64,000 bases of DNA, from NCBI GenBank assembly GCA_030323305.1, contig CP106741.1, positions 3,278,001 to 3,342,000 of the forward strand. The letters are read 5' to 3'. This DNA comes from Paenibacillus sp. CC-CFT747 (GTDB lineage: Bacteria > Bacillota > Bacilli > Paenibacillales > NBRC-103111). Under the pieces are notes generated by a model that was not told where the DNA came from, did not search any database, and worked only from the letters and a program-made list of their open reading frames with translations. Position 1 is the first letter of the stretch. The number at the start of each line of letters is the position of its first letter. Of the stretch, positions 18,152 through 27,242 are shown piece by piece. The translations under genes were made by a program, and so were the position numbers.

Positions 18152-19315
18152 ATGGAGAAGAAGGAACGGGAGAACGGGAAGCACTGGGGCTCCTGGCTGG
18201 CGGCCATGCTGCTGTCCGCCGTCGTGGGGGCGGGGGCCGCACTCGGAGTGGTTCAGATGAATGGGTTTCCAGCCGAAGCCGCATCCGCCAAAATCGTCCA
18301 AGCCGGCGATCCGGCGGTCCCGGCACAGCCTGCTCAGGCTGCCCAAGCTGAACAGGGGAACGTCAGTGACAGGATTATCGAAGCGGCCAAGACCGTCAAG
18401 CCCGCTATCGTGGTGGTCGTCAATTATGTGCCGGGCGGTTCGGGCCTCAAGGCCCAGGGAGAAGGCTCTGGGATTATTTACGATAACCAGGGCTACATCG
18501 TAACCAATAATCATGTCGTGGAGGGGGCCGCGAAGCTCGAGGTCCTTTTGCCGAACGGCAAGAACACCGAAGCGAAGCTGATCGGGCGGGATCCGTACAG
18601 CGACTTGGCCGTTCTGCAAATCCCGGCGGCCGCCGTAACGGGAGTGGCGGAGCTGGGCGATTCGGACAAGCTTCAGGTCGGCGAACCGGCCATCGCCATC
18701 GGGAGCCCCCTGGGGCAAGCATTCAACCAATCGGTGACCGTCGGCGTGATCAGCGGCACCAAGCGGATGATGCCGGTAACCGATGAGGCCACAGGGCAAT
18801 TCCTGAACGAGCAGGCCGTTCTGCAGACGGATGCCGCCATCAATCCCGGGAACAGCGGCGGGGCTCTGTGCAATATCGAAGGCAAGGTGATCGGAGTTAA
18901 CAGCTCCAAGATTGCCACTGAAGGAGTGGAAGGGATGGGCTTCGCGATTCCCATTAACGAAGCCCGTCAAATCATCGACCAGCTGAGGAAGAACGGCAAA
19001 GTCAGCTACCCGGCACTCGGGATTCAGGCAGGGGACCTGCAGAAGCTGACGGCTTCTTACGGCATCCAGGCTCCCGTGAATTACGGAGTCGTCGTGGCCG
19101 CGGTGCTGTCTCCGGAAGCCAAGCAGGCCGGTCTGGAGAAAGGAGATATCGTTACCTCCATGGATAATGTCAAAATCACCGATTCGGTTACCCTGCATGC
19201 CGAGCTGTTCAAGCACAAGATCGGGGATTCCGTGGCTCTGAAGGTGTACAAGCCGGATGGAAGCGAACGCACGCTTAACGTAACCTTGACGGCTCTTCCG
19301 GCTCCTTCCCGATAA
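18152..19315 (+). CDS. htrA: HtrA/DegP-type serine protease
   Basis: 387-residue membrane-anchored quality-control protease. An N-terminal signal anchor (WLAAMLLSAVVGAGAALGVV) is followed by an Ala/Pro/Gln linker, then a trypsin-like domain with catalytic His121 (VTNNHVVEGA), Asp151 (DPYSDLAVLQ) and Ser235 (NPGNSGGAL), and a C-terminal PDZ domain (SPEAKQAGLEKGDIVTSMDN). The protease domain faces outside the membrane. It starts with AAGGAAGG before the ATG; a 92-bp MITE follows the stop by 6 bases. No CssRS-type regulator is adjacent. Confidence 0.95.
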   Translation: MEKKERENGKHWGSWLAAMLLSAVVGAGAALGVVQMNGFPAEAASAKIVQAGDPAVPAQPAQAAQAEQGNVSDRIIEAAKTVKPAIVVVVNYVPGGSGLKAQGEGSGIIYDNQGYIVTNNHVVEGAAKLEVLLPNGKNTEAKLIGRDPYSDLAVLQIPAAAVTGVAELGDSDKLQVGEPAIAIGSPLGQAFNQSVTVGVISGTKRMMPVTDEATGQFLNEQAVLQTDAAINPGNSGGALCNIEGKVIGVNSSKIATEGVEGMGFAIPINEARQIIDQLRKNGKVSYPALGIQAGDLQKLTASYGIQAPVNYGVVVAAVLSPEAKQAGLEKGDIVTSMDNVKITDSVTLHAELFKHKIGDSVALKVYKPDGSERTLNVTLTALPAPSR

Positions 19316-19320
19316 ACGGT

Positions 19321-19412
19321 CTGGTGCCTTATCCGTAAAATTCTGCTTCCTAATTGATTTTCGTGCGCATCCAGAGGTTTTCTCACCAACAAAGTTACCG
19401 ATAAGGCCCTAG
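19321..19412 (+). repeat. MITE-like element, copy 1
   Basis: About 92 bp with terminal inverted repeats GTGCCTTATCCG and CGATAAGGCCC, both ends slightly decayed. The interior (TTCTGCTTCC, GTGCGCATC, AACAAAGTTACC) is shared with the other four copies. It sits between htrA and the busR-like gene. Confidence 0.8.
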
Positions 19413-19544
19413 CTCCGGCTGAGCCGGTTTTCCCGCGAAAAGCGGTTAGAAGGGAACCGGTTGACTATAATGAGAAAGGGAGTATTCTTAGAAGGGGCGC
19501 ACCCGAATTAGGCGTCTCATACCTTACTATAAGGAGCAATAGCG

Positions 19545-20179
19545 ATGCAGGAAATGGCCAGCTATAAGTCCATCGCCTTGGATATAGCCCAACGTATAGT
19601 CAGAGGGGAATTCCCCGTTCAGAGCAAAATTTCCGGCCGGTCCCTGCTCGCGAGCCAGTACCGGGTTTCCCCGAGACCATCCGCAAAGCCATGAGTCTGC
19701 TGAAGGAAGAGTCGATCGTATCCGTCTCGCAGGGCAAAGAGATTATCATCCTCTCGGAACAAAATGCTTATGAGTACATCAACCGCAACCAATACTTGAA
19801 GTCGGTCTACTCTCTGAAGCAGGATATCCAGATGCTGCTGCACGAGAAGCATGAGATCGACCGCAAATTCGAGAAGCTCCTGAACGAAATCATTCACGCC
19901 TCGGACCGGCTGCAGAACCTGAAGCCCTATCACCCGATGGAGGTGAAGGTGGCGCCTCATTCCTTTGCCGTGGGCCAGACCATTGCCAACCTGCAATTCT
20001 GGCAGAACACAGGGGCGACCATCGTGGCGCTGCGCCGCGGGACGAGCGTATCCATTTCCCCCGGCCCTCACGTTATCCTGCAGCCGGACGATGTGCTGGT
20101 GGTGGTGGGAGACGGTCCGGTTCAAGCGAGAGCCGAGCAATTCCTCAATCAGCAGCATGCCGAAGATGAAGAAGGATAG
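19545..20179 (+). CDS. busR: BusR-like regulator (GntR HTH plus RCK_C/TrkA-C domain), frame-broken
   Basis: About 211 residues. The N-terminus is a GntR-type winged helix (YKSIALDIAQRIVRGEFP, SLLASQYRVSPETIRKAMSL), then a coiled-coil helix (residues about 95-130), then an RCK_C domain (PHSFAVGQTIANLQFWQNTG, ATIVALRRG, LQPDDVLVVVGDG). This architecture is that of BusR, the c-di-AMP-responsive repressor of betaine uptake in streptococci and lactococci. The frame is lost in C4 19669-19672; one added C gives YRVSPETIRKA. It lies just upstream of opuCA with its own terminator, in keeping with control of the transporter. Ligand binding is inferred, not shown. Confidence 0.85.
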
Positions 20180-20228
20180 ATTGTCGGACCGCCTGATTTC
20201 CCAGGCGCCATAGCCCCTAATATACCAG

Positions 20229-20266
20229 GACCAGCCAAGGTTTTCCGGCTGGTCTATTTTTTATTT
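20229..20266 (+). terminator. Terminator of the busR-like gene
   Basis: GACCAGCC and GGCTGGTC pair around a ten-base loop, followed by TATTTTTTATTTT. Confidence 0.9.
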
Positions 20267-20279
20267 TCATCTTCAACTA

Positions 20280-20331
20280 ACAACCTAATAAAACCATGGA
20301 GGTTGTCAGTTTGCGTCGAAATAGGTATAAT
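20280..20331 (+). promoter_or_regulatory. opuC promoter with overlapping dyad
   Basis: TTGTCA (20303-20308), exactly 17 bases, then TATAAT (20326-20331): a near-consensus sigma-A promoter. The inverted repeat ACAACCT (20280-20286) / AGGTTGT (20300-20306) overlaps the -35 box and is placed like an operator, the natural candidate for the BusR-like protein. Assignment of the dyad to that protein is inference. Confidence 0.65.
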
Positions 20332-20478
20332 AGGCGATACCCGAATGATCACCTCTGGTACGGCTGCGAATGACCAGGCTTTCCGCCCATGGCTTATTAT
20401 CCGGCCAAGCTCTGCAAGAACGAGGCATTCCAATTAAGGGGAAGGGTAAGAGACAACAGAAACAGGAAGGGGTTTTTC

Positions 20479-21607
20479 ATGATTACCTTTGAAGGAGTGA
20501 GCAAGACCTATCCCGATGGCTTTCGGGCCGTGAAATCGATGGATTTCGCGATTGAGGAAGGCGAGTTTATCGTGTTCATCGGACCGAGCGGCTGCGGGAA
20601 AACAACCACTATGAAAATGATCAACCGGCTGATTCCCTACACCGAGGGAACCATCCGGATCAAAGGCAAAGACATTACCGGGGAAAACCCTGTGGAGCTG
20701 CGCCGCAATATCGGCTATGTCATCCAGCAGGTAGGACTTTTCCCCATTACACGATTGAGCAGAACATCTCCCTTGTTCCCGAGCTGAAGGGATGGAGCGC
20801 CGCGAAGCGCAAAGAGCGGGCGCGCGAGCTGTTGGAGCTGATCGGCCTCGACCCGGACACCTTCGCTTCCCGCTATCCCCGCGAGCTTTCCGGCGGGCAG
20901 CAGCAGAGGGTAGGGGTGGCCCGGGCTCTGGCCGCCGATCCTGAGATCGTCCTCATGGACGAGCCCTTCGGGGCGCTCGATCCCATTACGCGGGAACAGC
21001 TGCAGGACGAGCTGCTTCGTCTGCAGAAAACGGTCCGCAAGACGATTGTGTTCGTCACCCACGACATGGACGAGGCGCTGAAGCTGGCCGACCGGATCGC
21101 CATCCTGAAGGATGGAGAGGTCGTTCAGTTCGATACGCCGGAGAAGCTGCTCCGGGAGCCGGCGCACGGCTTCGTGGAGGAGTTTATCGGCCGCAACCGG
21201 ATTTACCAGAATCCCGACTTTATCTCCGTTAATGAAATCATGCGGGAGAATCCGGTGACGGCCCTCGCGTCGCTTTCTCCGGCCCGGGCGCTGTCCCTCA
21301 TGCGCAAGCGTCGGACGGATACACTTCTGGTCGGCGATGAGCAGGCGAAGCTGGTCGGCATCGTTTCCGCGTATGACCTGCAGGCGAAGCTGGAACAGAT
21401 CCAGACGATCGAAGAAGTGTGCGTGCCGGCCCAATCGGTGCTGCCGGTCAGCGGAACGGCGAAGGACGCGCTTCTGGCCATAACCGACGCCAAGTTCGGC
21501 ATCCTTCCGGTCGTGGACGAGAACAACCGGATAGCGGGGATCGTGACCCGGTCGAGCCTCTTGACGGTTTTTGCGGACCAATGGGCAGGAGGAAGGAAGT
21601 TATATGA
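20479..21607 (+). CDS. opuCA: Osmoprotectant ABC transporter ATP-binding protein OpuCA, frame-broken
   Basis: About 376 residues. The ABC domain has Walker A GPSGCGKTT, the Q-loop YVIQQVGLFP, signature LSGGQQQRVGVARAL and Walker B IVLMDEPFGALD; two CBS domains follow (VNEIMRENPVTALASLSPAR to GIVTRSSLLTVFADQW), which in OpuCA proteins sense ionic strength or bind c-di-AMP. One C is missing in C4 20742-20745 (LFPHYTIEQNISLVPELKG when restored). One G is missing at 21583-21585; restoring it ends the protein at TGA 21605-21607, overlapping the next ATG as ATGA. The raw sequence therefore looks falsely fused to the permease. Confidence 0.9.
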
Positions 21608-22259
21608 ACGACAGCTTATGGAAACAAGTCATCAATCAATTCAGCATGCGGGGGAAGACCTCCTGGCCGCCACCGGGCAGCACATTCAGCTTGTCCTGAT
21701 CTCGATGGCCATCGCCATTGTGGTCAGCATTCCGCTCGGCATCGCGATTACCCGGTTCCCGTTTCTTAAGACCTGGGTATTGGGCGGTGCGGGGATTCTT
21801 CAGACGATTCCGAGTATTGCCTTGCTCGGCTTCATGATTCCTATTTTCGGAATCGGCATGAAGACCGCTATCGCGGCCCTGTTCCTTTATTCGCTACTCC
21901 CGATCATACGCAACACCTACGCCGGGATTAAGGACGTCGATCGTTCCATTATCGAGTCTGCTTGGGGTATGGGTTTGACCAATGGTCAGATTCTCTTCAA
22001 GGTCGAGCTTCCGCTTGCCCTGTCCGTCATCATGGCGGGAATCCGCACCGCGGCCGTCATTAACGTCGGTACGGCTACGCTTGCGGCTTTTATCGGGGCG
22101 GGAGGCCTCGGGGATTTTATCTTTCTCGGCATTACCCGCAACATTGACGCCCTGGTTCTGATCGGAGCTCTGCCGGCCGCCATCCTGGCGCTGGTGCTCG
22201 ATTTTCTGCTGGGGTATCTGGAGCGCTTGACGACTCCGAAAGGCTTACGAAACCACTAA
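21604..22259 (+). CDS. opuCB: Osmoprotectant ABC transporter permease OpuCB, frame-broken
   Basis: About 218-residue BPD-type permease for choline, betaine or carnitine uptake. Start MNDSLWKQVINQFSMRGEDL, then QHIQLVLISMAIAIVVSIPL, the EAA-like loop ESAWGMGLTNGQILFKVELP and several membrane spans up to LVLIGALPAAILALVLDFLL. The frame is lost in G5 21650-21654; adding one G gives MRGEDLLAATG. It overlaps opuCA by four bases (ATGA). Only this one permease is present; the second one (opuCD) of the B. subtilis operon is absent, so the transporter may be a homodimer. Confidence 0.88.
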
Positions 22260-22312
22260 ACAACAAAAAGGCACACCAAACTAGACAAAAAGATACAGGG
22301 GAGTTCCATACT

Positions 22313-23197
22313 ATGAAAAAATGGCCAATAGTTGGTTTGACACTGGCGGTATCCGCCTCTCTGGCAGGCTGCAGCTCCGGCAGCAGCAAGGAAAGCATCA
22401 CGATCGGCTCCAAAAACTTCACCGAAAACATTCTCGTGGCCCATATGATGGCCGATGTCATCGAGCAGGAAACGGACCTGAAGGTAGAGAGAAAGGTTAA
22501 CCTCGGCGGCACGAACGTGGCCTGGAAGGCGCTGCAGAACAACGATATCCAGCTGTACCCGGAGTATACGGGAACCATCGTGGCTAACTTCTACCAGCAG
22601 AAGACCGGGACCTCGGAGGAGACGCTGGCCAAAGCGAAGGAACTGCTGAAGAAGGACAAAATCCAATTTACGAACAAGCTCGGCTTCAATAACACGTACA
22701 CCCTGGCGGTGACGCAGGAGACGGCCGACAAATACAAGCTGAAGAGCTTCAGCGATCTGGTGAAGGTGGCGGGTTCTCTCACGCTTGGCTCCGAGTTCGA
22801 ATTCATTGACCGTCCGGACGGCTATCCCGGCCTTCAGAAGACGTACGGCATGAATTTTAAGGAAGCAACCGGGATGGACCGCGGAATTATGTACCGTTCC
22901 CTCACGGACCAAAAGGTGGATGTCATTGACGCTTACTCGACCGACGGGCAGATCAAGGTTAACAACCTGGTTGTGCTGAAAGACGACAAGTCCTTCTTCC
23001 CGCCGTACGATGCGGGTCCCGTGGTGAGGGACGATGTGCTTGAAAAGTATCCGAAGCTTAAGGATGCGCTGGCTAAGCTCGAAGGACAAGTGAGCGAGAA
23101 GGACATGCAGGACTTGAACGCGAAGGTCGACTCGGAAGGCTTGAAGGCGGAGAAGGTAGCGGAGGAATTTCTGAAAGAAAAGGGCATTCTTAAGTAA
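22313..23197 (+). CDS. opuCC: Glycine betaine/choline-binding lipoprotein OpuCC
   Basis: 294-residue substrate-binding protein with a lipoprotein signal (VSASLAGCSSGSS, lipidated Cys about residue 21) and the OpuAC-like fold: SITIGSKNFTENILVAHMMA, LYPEYTGTI, YRSLTDQKVDVIDAYSTDGQ and FFPPYDAGPVVRDD. These motifs hold quaternary amines through aromatic residues. It delivers substrate to the OpuCAB transporter encoded directly upstream. GGGGAG precedes the ATG. Confidence 0.95.
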   Translation: MKKWPIVGLTLAVSASLAGCSSGSSKESITIGSKNFTENILVAHMMADVIEQETDLKVERKVNLGGTNVAWKALQNNDIQLYPEYTGTIVANFYQQKTGTSEETLAKAKELLKKDKIQFTNKLGFNNTYTLAVTQETADKYKLKSFSDLVKVAGSLTLGSEFEFIDRPDGYPGLQKTYGMNFKEATGMDRGIMYRSLTDQKVDVIDAYSTDGQIKVNNLVVLKDDKSFFPPYDAGPVVRDDVLEKYPKLKDALAKLEGQVSEKDMQDLNAKVDSEGLKAEKVAEEFLKEKGILK

Positions 23198-23259
23198 GAG
23201 ATAGGGAAGGAAAGCGTCCGAAAGCCAAAACCACAATAAAGGCAGGCGTACCCATCAGA

Positions 23260-23486
23260 ATGAACAACGATAAGCCGGAAGCCTTCCCGGCTTCCCAAGT
23301 CGTGAGTCTGAGTTCTCCCGAGAAGCTGCTGTACGATTATATGAAGGCTCATCCGGCCGCCGGCCGGGCCAGTCTTGTCGAGATCGCGAAAGCCGTAAGA
23401 ATGAGTCCGCTGCAGGTGAGAGCCGCTATGTTTTTGCTGCTGCAAAAAAGCTGATCCGAAGCGCGGAGATCATCGATATGGAGTAG
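23260..23486 (+). CDS. Small winged-helix protein, frame-broken near the end
   Basis: About 75 residues with one helix-turn-helix (LLYDYMKAHPAAGRASLVEI, AVRMSPLQVRAAMFLLLQKK). The frame ends early because of the A6 run at 23444-23449; one added A gives LQKKLIRSAEIIDME and stop at 23484-23486. It follows opuCC by 62 bases and precedes a strong terminator, so it is likely the last gene of the osmoprotectant unit. Function is not known; a small transcription regulator or an adaptor is possible. Confidence 0.65.
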
Positions 23487-23536
23487 GAGGCCGCGCGCCG
23501 GATTGGCGGGGCTATAAAGCGGGTGACAAGTCAATG

Positions 23537-23588
23537 AAAGCGGCCGTTCCAGACAGGAGGACCTGTTCGGAACGGCCGCTTTTTCGTT
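23537..23588 (+). terminator. Strong terminator ending the opuC unit
   Basis: AAAGCGGCCGTTCC (23537-23550) pairs perfectly with 23569-23582, with an inner ACAGG/CCTGT pair, followed by TTTTCGTTT. Confidence 0.92.
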
Positions 23589-23592
23589 TGCC

Positions 23593-24014
23593 TTACGTCA
23601 GTTCCTTAATCGCCCGGATGATCCGGCGGGAATTCCAGGGAACGACCCGGTCGGCGCTCTCTTTGACAAGCGGGGAGGTCAGCTTCTCGTTGTAGCGTTC
23701 GATGGCGATCATCGGCTTGCCCAGCTCCTTGCAGACCTTCATCTCTTCCCTCATCGTCTCCCCGTAGGCGGAGTACAGCCCGCACATGACGAGAACGATG
23801 TCGCAGTTTTTCATTTTGCGGGTAATGTGCTCGTGGCGGATTTCGCTGCTTCCGTACCTCATGATGGACAAGGTGCGGGGGAGAGGGTGCTGAGATGGTG
23901 GAAGCTTTTGTTCCTGCCAAGTAGGGTGTAAAGCTCGAAGAAGGCGTTGCCGTGGTTCCAGGTATGGCTCATGAAGAGTTTGTAGACGCGGGGGTTGGCC
24001 GGTTTCGAGCCCAC
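23593..24014 (-). CDS. Solitary ThsB-like TIR-fold protein (DUF1863/MTH538 family), frame-broken
   Basis: About 140 residues. YKLFMSHTWNHGNAFFELYT at the start, RKMKNCDIVLVMCGLYSAYG in the middle and ELGKPMIAIERY...VVPWNSRRIIRAIKEL at the end follow the plan of the ThsB TIR-like family, whose members in Thoeris defence make a cyclic-ADP-ribose-type signal. One C is missing in the run at 23877-23881; adding it joins HHLSTLSP to RTLSIMRYGSSEI. The GTG at 24014 has a GGGAGGA site at ideal distance. No ThsA, SIR2 or SLOG partner is nearby, so a defence role is open. It is next to a 270-bp repeat. Confidence 0.75.
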
Positions 24015-24175
24015 GGAAAGTCCTCCCATTTTGGTAAGATTTGTCAAGTGAGTAAAACAAAGAGAAGCCAGTGTGACAGGCTCCTCCGTGACTTTCCGAT
24101 CTTTGATTTCTTTCCATTATAGAGGGTTTCCGTCCATATGGCAATAAAGGAATGGTTTGCCTACACGGGATAATC

Positions 24176-24442
24176 ACCTGGCTAACGAATCGTGAGCACC
24201 TTATATCGCTGAAAAAGGGTCCAGGACAAGTCTTACGAATCCTGGTAACGTTATTTCGTGGAAAAGGACTCCTTTTGACCGGAAAGGAGCATTTAGCGTG
24301 CTGACGATTCGTTAGAAAAACGCGCAGGAGCATTTGGACGTGAATAAGCACGCTACGGTTCGTTAGGCTGGCTCCGAATCCAAAGGGGACAAGACCAAGT
24401 TGACGTGATCACGGTGTCTGCTGCGATCCCCTAGAAGGAAGC
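24176..24442. repeat. 270-bp dispersed repeat, copy A
   Basis: Starts CCTGGCTAACGAATCG and ends GGAAGC; copy B at 27406-27676 aligns along its full length at roughly three-quarters identity. Internal symmetry is strong: CTAACGAATCGTGAGCAC near the start is matched by the complement of GTGCTGACGATTCGTTAG 110 bases later, with smaller palindromes between (CCAGGA...TCCTGG, CTCCTTTT...GGAAAGGAG). It has no coding frame. It ends 12 bases before the TATAAT of the next gene. Confidence 0.8.
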
Positions 24443-24479
24443 CTCCGCTCCTGTATAATAGAAGACAGGAGGGATGACT

Positions 24480-25167
24480 GTGGCGCACTTGCTGCTTGTG
24501 GACGACGATCCTAACATTGTACGGATAACGAAGCTCTACTTGGAAAGAGGCGGATATGGGGTCGATACGAGCCTGAACGGAAGGAAGCTCTGGCGCTCTC
24601 GGAAACGAACCGCTACGACCTCATCCTGCTTGATTTGATGCTGCCCGGTATGGACGGCTGGGAAATTTGCCGTAGAATCCGGCAAAGCTCGTCTGTCCCC
24701 GTCATCATGCTGACGGCGCGGGGAGAGGTCCACGACCGTATAGAAGGGCTGCAGCTGGGAGCCGACGATTACCTGGTTAAGCCGTTCGATCCTAATGAGC
24801 TGGTGGCCCGGGTGGAAGCCGTTCTCCGGCGGACCAGGCCTTCTCGGGATGAAGCAAGGGGGACCGGTACCGGTTCGGCAATCTCGAGGTAGACGGGCAG
24901 GCCGCTTCGGTCAAGGTGCAGGGCGAGGCCGTCGCGCTGACCCGAAAGGAGTATGAGCTTCTTCTTTTGCTGGTGAAGCACCCCAACCGGGTCTTCCCGA
25001 GAGAGGATTTGGTGGTACGGATCTGGGGCGAAGACTATGAAGGCGAAGACCGGGTGGTCGATCTGAACGTGCAGCGCCTGCGAAGCAAGCTGGGCGGAAC
25101 GGCACAGGGCTGGCAGATTGCCACCGTATGGGGAATGGGCTACCGGTTCGAGGGGAGCCCGCCGTGA
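24480..25167 (+). CDS. OmpR-family response regulator, frame-broken twice
   Basis: About 229 residues. The receiver domain ([40 protein letters not shown] with the phosphorylated Asp, [19 protein letters not shown]) is joined to a winged-helix DNA-binding domain ([41 protein letters not shown]). Single G bases are missing at 24579-24580 and in G5 24858-24862. GTG 24480 is the better start, since the AGGAGGG abuts the ATG at 24474. TATAAT at 24454-24459 is a likely -10 box. The last codons overlap the kinase gene. Confidence 0.88.
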
Positions 25168-26579
25168 ACTCCCTTTTCCGCAAATGGCTGACAGTTTATT
25201 TGGCCCTGCTGCTCGTGACGATCGTGGGCTTGTCGGCGACCATCGGTTTCTTTCTGGAAAGGGACGTTTATAGAGAAAGCCGGAAGACCCTGGAGGCGCA
25301 GGCGTTGGCCGTGGAAGACCTGTTTCTTCAGTGGAGCCAGGGCAGCCTGACGATCGTGGAGTTTACCAAGGGGCTTAAAACGATGGAGAAAACGACCGAT
25401 GTCCGGACGAGCATCATGGGCAAACGTTTGAATTTCATGAAGGGCGACCTGCTGAGCATCGGAGAGCAGCCCGCGGTGGGGCGCTGGGTCAAGCAGGTGA
25501 TGGAGGGCAGCCGGATAAGCCGCACCGCTCCCTTCCAGGACAATGCCGGAGAGAACATGATGATTCTCGGCTTCCCCTTGCAGCGCGGCGGAGAAACGGT
25601 GGCCGCGGCCTTCGTCTACCGTCCGGTCAGCTCCATGACCTCTCTTGTCAACCGGATCAACCGAATTCTGCTCCTCGTTTCGCTTGGGATGGCCGTGCCG
25701 GCCGCGCTCGTCTTGTTTTATGTTTCCCGGCGGTTCGTCGGCCCCATTATCGCCATGCGGGGAGCGGCTGCCCGGATTGCCGAGGGCGAATTCTCGAAAC
25801 GCGTCCAGCCGGCCGGCAAGGACGAGCTGGGCGATCTCGCCCGCTCCTTCAACGAGATGGCGGAGAAGCTGGAACGGGTGGAAGCCGGGAGGAGAAGGTT
25901 TCTTTCGGAGATCAGCCACGAGCTGCGGACTCCGTTGACCACGGTTCGGGCCTCGCTGCAGGGACTTGAGGATGGGATCCTTACTCCGGCGGAGGAGAAG
26001 GAATTCACGGGCATCGCCCTAAAGGAAACCCGCCGGATGAGCCAGCTGATCGACGATCTGCTGCAGCTTTCCTCGTTCGAGGAAAGCCGGGTCGAGCTGA
26101 ACCGGAAGCCCGTCTGCCTGGCCCGGCTGGTCGAGGAAACGGCGGTGCAGATGAGGAAGACCTATCAGGAGGGCGGGATCGAGCTCGTGGTGGAACGGAA
26201 CGGTGCCGGGCAGGGGACGGCCATTTCGGCGGATGAGGACCGGCTCCGGCAGGTTCTGCTCAATCTGCTCGACAACGCGGCCAAGCACAATCCTGCTGGA
26301 ACCCGGGTCGCGGTCGGCTTGGAGGAAGGGCCGCAATCTTGCCGGATCACGGTACGGGATAACGGCCCGGGGATTCCGCGGGAAGCCGTCGGCCGTCTGT
26401 TTGAACGCTTGTATAAAGCGGACGCCAGCCGGCATACCCCGGGGGCGGGCCTCGGCCTAACCATCGCCCGTCACATTGTGGAGCTTCACGGAGGAAGGAT
26501 CGGCGTGGAATCGGAGCCCGGGCGAGGGACGGCCTTTACCGTCCTTCTTCCGGTAACGCCGGTAACTCCGGTAAAGTGA
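25164..26579 (+). CDS. Sensor histidine kinase of the two-component pair
   Basis: 471-residue membrane kinase: N-terminal membrane helix (VYLALLLVTIVGLSATIGFF), an extracellular sensor loop (residues about 35-155), second helix (ILLLVSLGMAVPAALVLFYV), HAMP linker, HisKA box with the phospho-His (FLSEISHELRTPLTTVRASL), and the ATPase boxes LLNLLDNAAKHN, DNGPGIP and GAGLGLTIARHIVELHGG. It starts with GTG, overlapping the regulator by four bases (GTGA). The BaeS-like plan and the helical-repeat secreted protein behind it suggest an envelope-stress role, which is inference. Confidence 0.92.
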   Translation: MNSLFRKWLTVYLALLLVTIVGLSATIGFFLERDVYRESRKTLEAQALAVEDLFLQWSQGSLTIVEFTKGLKTMEKTTDVRTSIMGKRLNFMKGDLLSIGEQPAVGRWVKQVMEGSRISRTAPFQDNAGENMMILGFPLQRGGETVAAAFVYRPVSSMTSLVNRINRILLLVSLGMAVPAALVLFYVSRRFVGPIIAMRGAAARIAEGEFSKRVQPAGKDELGDLARSFNEMAEKLERVEAGRRRFLSEISHELRTPLTTVRASLQGLEDGILTPAEEKEFTGIALKETRRMSQLIDDLLQLSSFEESRVELNRKPVCLARLVEETAVQMRKTYQEGGIELVVERNGAGQGTAISADEDRLRQVLLNLLDNAAKHNPAGTRVAVGLEEGPQSCRITVRDNGPGIPREAVGRLFERLYKADASRHTPGAGLGLTIARHIVELHGGRIGVESEPGRGTAFTVLLPVTPVTPVK

Positions 26580-26661
26580 AACGATTTTGATACATTTGGC
26601 GGGTAAAGTGGAGATACAGGCCGTCATCGGTCTGATCCTACCCAAGGAGGAGTGGTAAGCC

Positions 26662-27123
26662 ATGATCAAAAAATGGATAGGCGCCGCCGCTGTCACCGCC
26701 GTGCTGTTCGCGGCCGTACCGGCGTTCGCCGCCGACGCGGGCACTCCGACGTCCGCAGCGTCCGCGCAGCAGGAGAAGAAGGCCGACAAGCTGGCTAAGC
26801 TGCAAGAGAAGGCAGCCAAGCTCGGCATTTCGACGGAAGGGCTCAGCGCGAAGCAGCTCGTCAAGGCGATCGTGAAGGCGAAGCATGCTAAGAAGGTCGG
26901 GCAGCTGCACAAGCAGGCTGAGCGGCTCGGCATTGCCGTGGAGAGCAAGACGAACGCGGAGCTGAGAGAAGCCGTGAAGGAAGCGTTGAAGGCGAGGCAC
27001 ACGGCCCAGCTGCAGAAGGCCGCGGAGAAGCTGAACGTGCCGGTGGAGGGCAAGACGAACGAGCAGCTTCGCCAGGATATCAAGGCCGCCGTCCAAGCCA
27101 AGCGGGCCGCTAAGCAGAAGTAG
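26662..27123 (+). CDS. Secreted protein of three helical repeats
   Basis: 153 residues: signal peptide (IGAAAVTAVLFAAVPAFAADA) followed by three repeats of about 36 residues of the pattern LQEKAAKLGISTEGLSAKQL, LHKQAERLGIAVESKTNAEL and LQKAAEKLNVPVEGKTNEQL, each ending in an Ala/Lys helix. The protein is Lys- and Ala-rich and basic. A strong AAGGAGGAG precedes the ATG and a terminator follows. It lies 82 bases after the histidine kinase gene and may be its target. No family with known function is recognised. Confidence 0.8.
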   Translation: MIKKWIGAAAVTAVLFAAVPAFAADAGTPTSAASAQQEKKADKLAKLQEKAAKLGISTEGLSAKQLVKAIVKAKHAKKVGQLHKQAERLGIAVESKTNAELREAVKEALKARHTAQLQKAAEKLNVPVEGKTNEQLRQDIKAAVQAKRAAKQK

Positions 27124-27242
27124 GGTCAGAGCGGGTTGCCATGGTTGGCGAGATAGCCTCGGTAGGCGAACGAAGATCAATAGGGAACAGATCTTCATTT
27201 GCGAATATGGCACTAACGCAAGCTATATGGCAGAAGCAAGCA

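Noticed and set aside
20832..22259. Apparent single-chain fusion of OpuCA ATPase and OpuCB permease
   Set aside because: Two missing G bases (21583-21585 and 21650-21654) create it. Restoring them gives an ATGA overlap of stop and start, the usual arrangement.
23593..24014. Complete Thoeris defence system
   Set aside because: Only a ThsB-like gene is present; neighbours on both sides are osmoprotectant and two-component genes with no effector.
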